This document shows positions 1-5,536 of a stretch of DNA of 11,568 nt, one piece after another (the first letter of the stretch is position 1; every line of letters begins with the position of its first letter). The stretch spans positions 1-11,568 of the forward strand of contig CAJJPW010000046.1 of the NCBI GenBank assembly GCA_905193725.1. Direction: 5' to 3'. Origin of the DNA: an uncultured Eubacteriales bacterium. Lineage in GTDB: Bacteria; Bacillota; Clostridia; Christensenellales; Christensenellaceae. The position numbers were made by a program, and so were the translations under genes. Below the pieces are notes generated by a model. The model did no database searches. It was given only the letters and a program-made list of their open reading frames with translations, and was not told where the DNA came from.

Positions 1-332
1 CAGCCGCCAATCTTTTTCAAGCAGCTTTGCACCTGCCCTTGCTTTGCCATCAGCTGCCCCATGTACTGCAAATGCTGCAAGCTGCAACCTCCGCATTTGT
101 GGAACACCGGGCAAGGAGGCTGAATCCGCAAAGGGGATGGTTTTGACACGTTCAGCAGTTTCCCCACACAGTAGGATTTGGTTACTTTGATGATCTTCGC
201 CTCTACCGACTCCTGAGGTAGGGCGCCTTCTACAAATACCACGATGCCTTCTACTCTGCCAATACCCATTCCCTCTTTGGAGAGGTCTGTAATCTCCACC
301 TGTACTATATCGTTCTTTTTGAGTTCTATCAT
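1..332 (-). CDS. rlmD: TRAM-domain 23S rRNA (uracil-C5)-methyltransferase, N-terminal part
   Basis: Partial gene: 110 codons from the start, with the rest beyond the left edge. Read on the minus strand, the ATG at 332-330 opens MIELKKNDIVQVEITDL. Residues about 1-58 fit a TRAM RNA-binding domain (GMGIGRVEGIVVFVEGALP). They are followed by CPVFHKCGGC, with Cys74, Cys80 and Cys83. That C-x5-C-x2-C spacing holds three of the four [4Fe-4S] ligands of the RlmD/RumA/RlmCD family, whose members methylate C5 of uridine in 23S rRNA using S-adenosylmethionine. The SAM-binding methyltransferase domain and catalytic cysteine lie outside the window, so which uridine is modified cannot be told. The ribosome binding site is weak (GTGAGAG, 6 nt upstream). 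The gene diverges from the 436-927 gene. Confidence 0.85.
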   Translation of the reverse strand, partial: MIELKKNDIVQVEITDLSKEGMGIGRVEGIVVFVEGALPQESVEAKIIKVTKSYCVGKLLNVSKPSPLRIQPPCPVFHKCGGCSLQHLQYMGQLMAKQGQVQSCLKKIGG

Positions 333-435
333 GCTATTCTCTCACTTTGACTTTTCACCTATTTTTATCATATTTTATCATTTTTCTGCATAGTTTTCTA
401 TGTGAAATCTCCATTTAGAAAGGAAGGAATTGGCC
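333..435. promoter_or_regulatory. AT-rich divergent intergenic region with small repeats
   Basis: This 103-bp gap separates two divergent genes and must hold both promoters. It contains a tandem TTTTATCAT-like repeat (362-370 and 372-380) and a short hairpin, CATAG-TTTT-CTATG (389-402). No -35/-10 pair with convincing spacing could be picked on either strand, so no promoter is called. The plus-strand gene has a clear Shine-Dalgarno AGGAAGG at 421-427. Confidence 0.3.
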
Positions 436-927
436 ATGCCCAAGGTTACTGATTACATGCTCAGCATCCTACCCCCCGACCAAAACGTCCTCATCATCGG
501 CCAGGACTCCATGGAGCTTGGCATCAACCTGTGCCGGCTACTGCCAATTCAGGTGTATTTTCTCTACCCCCAAAAGCCCAGCGCCGTATACGAGGCCGCC
601 ATCGCCAGCCAATACGAGATTGACACCTTTAAGCTTTGCAGCCCTTACTTTTTAAATGAGCGGAACATCCAAACAAACGGCATTGGCAGCCTGATTTTGT
701 CAGATCGAAACTACGTCTCTTCCCTCACCAGCAAGGTAAAGCTATTTCATCAGGTGGTGATTTTAGTGAAAGGGCACGGGGTTCTTTACACCAAATTGCT
801 TCATGCAAGGCTTTCCCATTTTATGCGGGGATTTGGCTTTGCAGATAAAACTCCCAGTATCGCCAGCGGCGATTTCTACTTCGTTTCAGGAGATTCCATC
901 CTTCCGTTCCAGCGCACATCTTCTTAA
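436..927 (+). CDS. Uncharacterised 163-residue protein, possible Rossmann-like fold
   Basis: I do not recognise the family. The start is ATG 436, because AGGAAGG (421-427) sits 8 nt upstream; an in-frame TTG at 430 would be too close. The protein is soluble, with no signal peptide or membrane span. Near the N-terminus NVLIIGQDSMELGINLC resembles the first strand, glycine loop and helix of a nucleotide- or SAM-binding Rossmann fold. It is followed by an acidic strand (IGSLILSD) and later VVILVKGHG and MRGFGF. This order is reminiscent of a small or degenerate class I methyltransferase, but the Gly-x-Gly loop is incomplete, so that is inference only. It lies 86 bp upstream of rmuC in the same direction, which allows but does not prove co-transcription. 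Confidence 0.7.
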   Translation: MPKVTDYMLSILPPDQNVLIIGQDSMELGINLCRLLPIQVYFLYPQKPSAVYEAAIASQYEIDTFKLCSPYFLNERNIQTNGIGSLILSDRNYVSSLTSKVKLFHQVVILVKGHGVLYTKLLHARLSHFMRGFGFADKTPSIASGDFYFVSGDSILPFQRTSS

Positions 928-1013
928 CACTATATCTCTTTGTCCCGGGGATTTTGCAGTGTACTTTTCCCAGCGGATTTGCTATGATAGTAATCAGCAA
1001 AGGGGGCTTCGCC

Positions 1014-2351
1014 GTGGAAATCGTCGTCATCGTCTTATGCAGTATATTACTCATACTAAATTTTTTAATTTTAAAGGCAGTCTATCAGAACAAAAAGCGC
1101 TCTTCCCAAGAGGAAGCGCTCACTTCCACTTTGGAAGAAAACCGCCTCCAGCTCCAATCTCTCGCTGAGAGCCTCAAAAAGCTGGAGGACGTGGTTTCCA
1201 AAGACCTGTTTTGGGCCAGCATCAAAAGCCTGCGGGAAGATACTGCCAGCCTCATGCATCAGCTGCAAAAATGGAGCAGCTTAAGCCGCCAAGAGCAATC
1301 CCTACAGTTTGAAAACCTGAGCAAGACTTCTTTTACCACGCTCATGGGGCTTTCCAATAAATTAGACCAAAACATGGCCGAGCTGCGCAACACAGTGGAT
1401 CAAAAGCTCACTCTCATCGCCCAACAGAACGAACAGCGGCTGGAGAAGATGCAGCAGACGGTGGATCAGAAGCTCACTCAGTCCATTGCAGATGGCCTAG
1501 ACCACTCCTTTAAGCAGGTCTCCACCCAACTACAGCAAGTGTATAAGAGCATGGGAGAGGTACAAGCCCTCACCAGCGATATTGGAGACCTGAAAAACAT
1601 CCTCTCCGGTGTGAAGACCCGGGGCACTTGGGGGGAAGTACAACTTGGCAACCTGATGAGCGACATCTTGAGCCCTGAGCAGTACTCCCAAAATGTCCAT
1701 CTAGGCCCTTCCAATGACATGGTGGAGTTTGCCCTGCACATTCCCTCTATGGACGACCAGATCACCTATCTGCCCATAGACGCCAAATTCCCCATGGAGA
1801 GCTTCACCCGCCTCATTCAGTTCACAGAGGAGGGTGACGTGGTAGGTGCCCGTCAGGAGAGGGCGCTGCTCCACCGGGCCATGATCGAGCAGGCCAAGAA
1901 GATTCGCACCAAATACATCTATCCTCCACAAACCACCGACTTTGCCGTGATGTTCTTCCCCTCCGAGGGGCTATATGCAGAGGCTGCTCAATATGGCATC
2001 ACCCAAAAACTCCAGAGCGAACAGAGAATCTTAGTGGCCTCGCCCTCTACTCTCAGTGCACTGCTCAGCAGCTTCCAAATCGGCTTTAAATCTGTGGCCA
2101 TTGAAAAGCGGTCCGCCGATATTTTAAAGACGCTAGGGGCCATCCAGCACGCTTTTTCTGGCTTTACTATTTTGCTGGACAAGACCAGTAAGAGCCTCAT
2201 TGCCGCCCAAAACAACTTAAAGCGAGCGCAGGGCAACTCCCGCACCATCGAGCGCAAACTGAAAAACATCGAGGAAATTCCCACTGCCTCTTCCCTTTCG
2301 TCGCTGGATTTTACCGCAGATGTATCGGACGAAGAGGAAACAGACGAATAG
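1014..2351 (+). CDS. rmuC: RmuC-family DNA recombination protein
   Basis: The predicted protein has 445 residues, in the family range. RmuC proteins are membrane-tethered, nuclease-fold proteins linked to limiting inversions at short repeats; the biochemical activity is poorly defined. The N-terminus is one transmembrane helix (residues about 2-22, MEIVVIVLCSILLILNFLIL). A long coiled coil of about 160 residues follows, in which TVDQKLT occurs twice. The conserved RmuC domain starts near residue 190 with the hallmark GVKTRGTWGEVQL, then LPIDAKFPME (about 252) and FPSEGLYAEAAQYG (about 315). The C-terminal tail is acidic. GTG 1014 is preferred because AAAGGGGG (999-1006) lies 7 nt upstream and the membrane helix then begins at once. 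In-frame TTG 954 and ATG 984 lack such a site. Confidence 0.93.
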   Translation: MEIVVIVLCSILLILNFLILKAVYQNKKRSSQEEALTSTLEENRLQLQSLAESLKKLEDVVSKDLFWASIKSLREDTASLMHQLQKWSSLSRQEQSLQFENLSKTSFTTLMGLSNKLDQNMAELRNTVDQKLTLIAQQNEQRLEKMQQTVDQKLTQSIADGLDHSFKQVSTQLQQVYKSMGEVQALTSDIGDLKNILSGVKTRGTWGEVQLGNLMSDILSPEQYSQNVHLGPSNDMVEFALHIPSMDDQITYLPIDAKFPMESFTRLIQFTEEGDVVGARQERALLHRAMIEQAKKIRTKYIYPPQTTDFAVMFFPSEGLYAEAAQYGITQKLQSEQRILVASPSTLSALLSSFQIGFKSVAIEKRSADILKTLGAIQHAFSGFTILLDKTSKSLIAAQNNLKRAQGNSRTIERKLKNIEEIPTASSLSSLDFTADVSDEEETDE

Positions 2352-2661
2352 ACAGTTTTTCCTCTTCATAAAGCACATCAATCATATAAGAGGGATATCC
2401 CTCTTATATGATTGATAAGGTTCGTCTTTTAAAATATAGTAAAGTTATTCTATCTTTTTCCCCATTCTGAACAGGATTGATCATCTAAATGTGTCTGATT
2501 CTCATAATGGCCCTGGTCTTCCTGGTGAGATCCGGCCTTTTTCTTTTTACATATCACAAGAATCAATTGACCATATGCTCCGAAAATGATCCCATGAATT
2601 TTGAGAGATTGCATGCGCATGGTTTGTGCTAGGATAAATAAATGCGCTTATCTCTTCCCCT
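2352..2661. other. Convergent intergenic region between rmuC and the macrodomain gene
   Basis: This 310-bp stretch lies between two gene ends. Its one clear element is the 40-bp palindrome listed separately. A plus-strand run GGCCTTTTTCTTTTT (about 2535-2549) is T-rich, but I could not build a good stem in front of it. A 60-codon minus-strand frame reaches from here into the macrodomain gene (2547-2729); it lacks a credible start and is not called. I see no RNA gene or mobile element. Confidence 0.5.
2377..2416. repeat. Perfect 40-bp palindrome without spacer
   Basis: The two 20-bp arms are 2377-2396 and 2397-2416. The centre reads AAGAGGGATATCCCTCTT and the outer part ATCAATCATAT...ATATGATTGAT. 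Every base pairs and the first mismatch is outside the arms. In RNA it would form an 18-bp hairpin with a 4-nt loop, 25 nt after the rmuC stop. No U-run directly follows on either strand (the nearest is TCTTTT at 2428-2433), so it is not a textbook intrinsic terminator. It could still end or protect rmuC mRNA, or block read-through between the convergent genes. Confidence 0.9.
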
Positions 2662-3186
2662 TCAATTTCCCTTCTGCTTTTTATACTCTTCCAGCGCCTG
2701 ATCATAGGCCCTTTTCGTTCTCTCGTCAAAGCACACCATGACCACCTGCTGTACGCTGTGGCAGGTATCTAAAAACGCCATAATCGTCTGTACGGCGATT
2801 TTAGCCGCTCGTTCCAGCGGGAAGCGGTATACCCCTGTGCTAATGGAGGGAAAGGCCACAGACTGTAACCCATGCTCTTCGGCTAAGTTAAGGCAGCTTT
2901 GATAACTGCTGGCCAGCAGTGTATCTTCTCCTCTATCTCCTCCATGCCATATGGGCCCAGGCGTATGCAGTACATAAGAGGCAGGCAGATCGTATCCCTT
3001 GGTCATTTTGGCCTTGCCCGTCTCGCATCCGCCCAGCGTCTTGCACTCCTCCAGCAATTTTCTTCCCGCTCTGCGGTGAATGGCTCCATCCACACCGCCG
3101 CCACCCAGCAAAGTGGTGTTTGCCGCGTTGGCAATGGCGTCTACTTTCATTTGGGTAATATCTCCCAGCACGATTTCAAATCCCAT
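2662..3186 (-). CDS. Macrodomain protein, probable O-acetyl-ADP-ribose deacetylase / ADP-ribose hydrolase
   Basis: 174 residues, the usual size of a stand-alone macrodomain (YmdB/MacroD type). Motifs are GDIT (8-11), NAAN (20-23), the glycine loop LGGGGVDGAIH (27-37), HTPGPIW (74-80) and the phosphate-loop motif ISTGVYRFP (115-123). These bind ADP-ribose and, in the MacroD-like branch, support hydrolysis of O-acetyl-ADP-ribose or mono-ADP-ribosyl esters. The start at 3186 has a strong GGAGG 5 nt upstream, inside the end of the sirtuin gene. The two reading frames overlap by 11 bp, which implies translational coupling. The neighbour supports the function: sirtuins release 2'-O-acyl-ADP-ribose, the substrate for this enzyme class. 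Whether it prefers the small molecule or ADP-ribosylated protein cannot be seen. Confidence 0.92.
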   Translation of the reverse strand: MGFEIVLGDITQMKVDAIANAANTTLLGGGGVDGAIHRRAGRKLLEECKTLGGCETGKAKMTKGYDLPASYVLHTPGPIWHGGDRGEDTLLASSYQSCLNLAEEHGLQSVAFPSISTGVYRFPLERAAKIAVQTIMAFLDTCHSVQQVVMVCFDERTKRAYDQALEEYKKQKGN

Positions 3187-3931
3187 AGTGTCCTCCTTCG
3201 CTGTGTGCTACCTGAATGGCGCCCAGTATCTGCCCGATGCTCCCCTGTAAGAGCAAATCTGCATGCCTGTCATAGGGGGTTGTGGATTTGTTGATGAGTA
3301 CCAGCCGATTGCCACGGTAGTAGTCGATGAGCCCAGCCGCAGGATAAACTGCCAGGGACGTTCCGCCGATGATCAGCACATCTGCCTTTTGGATGGCACT
3401 CACTGATTTTGTCAGAGTGTCTGCATTCAGCCCTTCCTCATATAGCACCACATCGGGTTTGATAATTCCTCCACAGTCACAGTGGGGTACGCCAATGCTC
3501 TGGACAATCGCAGAGACATCGTAGCTCTTTTTGCACTGCTCACAGTAGTTTCTCAGCACGCTGCCGTGGAGCTCCAATACATTTTTACTCCCCGCCTTTT
3601 GGTGCAGACCGTCGATGTTCTGGGTGATCACCGCTTTGAGTTTGCCCACCTGCTCCAGCTCTGCCAACTTCTTGTGGGCTGGGTTGGGCTCTGCCTGTAG
3701 GTACAGCATTTTATTTCGATAAAACTCAAAAAACTCCTCTGGATGGCTTACATAAAAACTGTGGCTCAGCATTGTCTCTGGAGGATAGGCGTATTTTTGA
3801 TGGTATAGCCCATCTACGCTGCGGAAATCCGGAATGCCACTCTCGGTGGACACTCCGGCACCCCCAAAGAACACCACATTGTCGCTCTCATCCAGCCATT
3901 TTTGCAATGTCTCTAGTCCATTTTGCTTCAT
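3176..3931 (-). CDS. cobB: Sir2-family NAD-dependent protein deacylase
   Basis: 251 residues from the ATG at 3931. Sirtuins remove acyl groups from lysine using NAD, giving nicotinamide and O-acyl-ADP-ribose. All key motifs are present: GGAGVSTESGIPDFRS (23-38) and TQNIDGLH (103-110) for NAD, catalytic His122 in LHGS, a structural zinc site with Cys130/Cys133 and Cys151/Cys153, and GGTSL (189-193). The start was chosen because AAGGGG lies 8 nt upstream. The frame stays open to 4069, but that 46-residue extension is Lys/Arg/Glu-rich low complexity and lies outside the Sir2 fold. The stop codon lies inside the start of the macrodomain gene. The intact zinc site and catalytic His make it a classic deacylase, not a class M ADP-ribosylating sirtuin. 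Confidence 0.94.
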   Translation of the reverse strand: MKQNGLETLQKWLDESDNVVFFGGAGVSTESGIPDFRSVDGLYHQKYAYPPETMLSHSFYVSHPEEFFEFYRNKMLYLQAEPNPAHKKLAELEQVGKLKAVITQNIDGLHQKAGSKNVLELHGSVLRNYCEQCKKSYDVSAIVQSIGVPHCDCGGIIKPDVVLYEEGLNADTLTKSVSAIQKADVLIIGGTSLAVYPAAGLIDYYRGNRLVLINKSTTPYDRHADLLLQGSIGQILGAIQVAHSEGGHYGI

Positions 3932-3951
3932 GTTACACACCCCTTTTCTTG

Positions 3952-4170
3952 TTAGCATACTCCTTTTTTCTCCAATCGGCAAGCGAAAAGAGGGAGGGAT
4001 TTTACGCTGATCTCTTTCCTTCTCTCTGCCTTTTTCCTTTTCTCTCGCTGGGCATAAAAAAGCCGGCACTCCTTCCCATCTCGCTTCTCCAACTCTTTGT
4101 TGGCCTCACATAGATGACAGGTCTTCCGGCCTCATTTTGCCATGTTCCGATTATATATAGGGCAAGTCAT
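3952..4170 (-). pseudogene. Possible decayed small Cys-rich protein gene, interrupted by one TGA
   Basis: A speculative call. From ATG 4170-4168 the frame reads MTCPIYNRNMAK, then a TGA at 4134-4132, then 59 open codons beginning GRKTCHLCEANKELEKRDG and continuing with KECRLFYAQREK to TAA at 3954-3952. CHLC and ECRLF, followed by a charged Lys/Arg/Glu helix, recall small zinc-ribbon proteins of the C-x2-C...C-x2-C type. Single-base changes would turn TGA into Trp, CPIY into CPIC and CRLF into CRLC. The end of the frame stops 20 bp before the sirtuin start. The only ribosome-binding-like sequence is a weak TGGGG 8 nt before 4170. Alternatives are plain noncoding leader, whose purine richness favours Lys/Arg/Glu by chance, or a selenocysteine TGA, for which I see no convincing SECIS-type loop. 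Confidence 0.25.
4056..4131 (-). terminator. Possible terminator-like RNA structure after the MOSC gene
   Basis: On the minus strand four nested helices can form and are followed by six U residues (plus-strand AAAAAA, 4056-4061). They are 4062-4066 with 4126-4130 (GCCGG/CCGGC), 4071-4073 with 4119-4121, 4077-4081 with 4112-4116 (CATCT/AGATG), and the hairpin 4089-4093 with 4099-4103 (CCAAC, 5-nt loop, GTTGG). The outer helix just before the U-run is only 5 bp and encloses 59 nt, so it is weaker than a standard intrinsic terminator. Its position, 70-140 nt after the last gene of the tup-moe operon, suits one. A TATAAT-like -10 (minus strand, 4155-4150) lies just upstream without a -35, so part of this could instead be the sirtuin mRNA leader. 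Confidence 0.35.
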
Positions 4171-4198
4171 GAGCATTGCCCCAGTACTTTCCTACCCA

Positions 4199-4636
4199 TT
4201 ACTCTTCCAGCAAAGTAATCTCATCCCCAGGGACGATAGTGCCTCCCTGCAACACCTTTGCAAAAATTCCCTCTTTGGGCATGATGCAATCCCCTATTTT
4301 CTTGTAAATGGCGCAGTGCTGGTGGCATTCTTTGCCGATCTGGGTCACTTCAAAAATCACATCTGCGATTTGAAACTTCGTCCCCACTGGCAGCTTATAT
4401 AGCTGGATCCCCTGGGTGGTGATGTTCTCAGCAAAATTCCCGCTGCACAGGCCCTTGATGCCTAAGGCGTTCATCTTGTCGATGCTCTCCTGTCCCAAAA
4501 AGCTCACCTGCCGGTGCCAATTTCCTCCGTGAGCGTCTCCCTCCAGGCCAAAGCCCACCACAAACTTGCCCTCGGGAATGTTCTCCTTGGGTACTCCCTT
4601 TTTCGTGCTTCTGCTAATTCCAATTACCTTTGCCAT
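4199..4636 (-). CDS. MOSC domain-containing protein
   Basis: 145 residues, the typical size of the short stand-alone MOSC proteins common in Clostridia. The MOSC fold is named after the C-terminal domain of molybdenum cofactor sulfurases and is thought to bind or transfer sulfur or cofactor; the exact role of the short forms is not established. Visible motifs are EGDAHGGNWHRQVSFL (32-47), GNFAENITT, LPVGTKF and the cysteine-containing GKECHQHCAIYKKIGDCIM, with GIFAKVLQGG near the C-terminus. The conserved cysteine in GKECH is the expected sulfur-carrying candidate. The start ATG 4636 has a modest GGTGAAG upstream. It is the last gene of the tungstate/cofactor operon, 41 bp after moaC, which links it to maturation or handling of the finished cofactor. 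Confidence 0.92.
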   Translation of the reverse strand: MAKVIGISRSTKKGVPKENIPEGKFVVGFGLEGDAHGGNWHRQVSFLGQESIDKMNALGIKGLCSGNFAENITTQGIQLYKLPVGTKFQIADVIFEVTQIGKECHQHCAIYKKIGDCIMPKEGIFAKVLQGGTIVPGDEITLLEE

Positions 4637-4677
4637 TTTTCTTCACCCAATCCTATTTCTTGCTGTCCTTTTATCCT

Positions 4678-5175
4678 CTACTTACCGCTCACTTCTGGGG
4701 GCTGCTCTCTGAGAAATGTCCCCGATTTTCCGCCGGTCTTTTTGAGCAGCTTGATGTCCTCAATCACCATATACTTATCTACTGCCTTGCACATGTCGTA
4801 TATAGTGAGCGCCGCCACACTTGCCGCTGTCAGCGCTTCCATCTCCACTCCCGTCTTGCCAGAGCACGTAACAGTGGCCGTGATGTGGATGCAGCTCTGC
4901 TCCTCATCGGCCGAAAACTCAATGCCCGCCGCTTCAATTAAAATCCCGTGGCACATGGGTATGAGGCGGGAGGTCTCTTTTACCGCCATGATCCCCGCAA
5001 TGCGCGCCGTGCCAATGCAATCTCCCTTGGGCAGCCCTCCTGAGGTGATGAGCTGCAATGTGTGGGGCTGCATCCGCACTCTGCCGCTGGCGATTGCGGT
5101 GCGCTTGGTCTCGTTTTTTGCAGAAACGTCTACCATCCTGGCGTTGCCCTTTTCGTCTAAATGGGAAAGTTCCAT
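4678..5175 (-). CDS. moaC: Cyclic pyranopterin monophosphate synthase MoaC
   Basis: 165 residues, normal for MoaC. It converts the 3',8-cyclo-GTP made by MoaA into cyclic pyranopterin monophosphate, the first stable intermediate of molybdopterin. Motifs present are [18 protein letters not shown] near the N-terminus, [13 protein letters not shown], the active-site segment LIPMCHG, the dimer and active-site motif [20 protein letters not shown] and the C-terminal KTGGKSG. The MCH segment reads MCHGI where MCHPL is usual; the histidine itself is kept. The start is ATG 5175, with GGAGG about 10 nt upstream in the last codons of the moaA remnant, only 6 bp after its stop. MoaC is intact although its substrate-making partner next door is broken. 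Confidence 0.97.
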   Translation of the reverse strand: MELSHLDEKGNARMVDVSAKNETKRTAIASGRVRMQPHTLQLITSGGLPKGDCIGTARIAGIMAVKETSRLIPMCHGILIEAAGIEFSADEEQSCIHITATVTCSGKTGVEMEALTAASVAALTIYDMCKAVDKYMVIEDIKLLKKTGGKSGTFLREQPPEVSGK

Positions 5176-5181
5176 ATCTCT

Positions 5182-5494
5182 TTAACCTCCAATTCGGTTC
5201 ATGTTTCTATCCGACTGAAATTCGCCTTCTAAAAAGTGGTGCCCCTTGGGCTTTTGGTAGATTGCCTTCTCAATGGCCTCCAGCAGCTGTTCATCGCCAC
5301 CTTCTGCCACCTGTAATGCGCACCTTGCGGATGCCCAACTGGACAAACGCCCGTACGATCCGATCAATCTCCTGGGTAGTGAGCAATGTGCAGTGCTCTT
5401 TGGAACCTGGGGTACAGTAAATGCACTTTAGGTTGCACCGCTCGGTGACCGAAAGCCTCAAGTATGTAATGTTTCGCCCGTACTGGTCTACCAA
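5182..5494 (-). pseudogene. moaA: moaA remnant: GTP 3',8-cyclase with large internal deletion and frameshift
   Basis: MoaA is a radical-SAM enzyme of about 320 residues that turns GTP into 3',8-cyclo-GTP. Only both ends remain here. The N-terminal piece starts at TTG 5494 (AGGAGG 8 nt upstream) with VDQYGRNITYLRLSVTERC, carries the radical-SAM cluster CNLKCIYC, and runs to KVRITGG before reading GRRWR-stop at 5291. The C-terminal piece, in another frame, reads GGDEQLLEAIEKAIYQKPKG, then HHFLEGEFQSDRNMNRIGG, ending at 5182. That is the typical MoaA tail with its terminal GG. About 200 codons are missing, including the second Fe-S cluster cysteines. The junction holds GCCACCT twice, at 5296-5302 and 5306-5312. 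A product from this locus could not be active. A GTG at 5518 is in frame but lacks a ribosome binding site. Confidence 0.88.
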
Positions 5495-5536
5495 AATGCT
5501 CTCCTCCTGTCTGGACACACAACATTGTCATTCTCT

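Noticed and set aside
2500..2549. Intrinsic terminator GGCC...GGCC followed by TTTTTCTTTTT
   Set aside because: Only 4 bp pair before mismatches, so the stem is too weak to call.
2547..2729. 60-codon minus-strand frame at the macrodomain 3' end
   Set aside because: Mostly overlaps the macrodomain gene in another frame, has no ribosome binding site and no protein-like features.
2662..3931. Class M (SirTM) ADP-ribosylating sirtuin operon
   Set aside because: The sirtuin has the complete deacylase catalytic His, NAD motifs and four zinc cysteines, and no GcvH-like or lipoate ligase gene is adjacent.
3932..4069. 46-residue N-terminal extension of the sirtuin
   Set aside because: Lys/Arg/Glu-rich low complexity without a usable ribosome binding site at its start; the ATG at 3931 has a good one and matches the family start.
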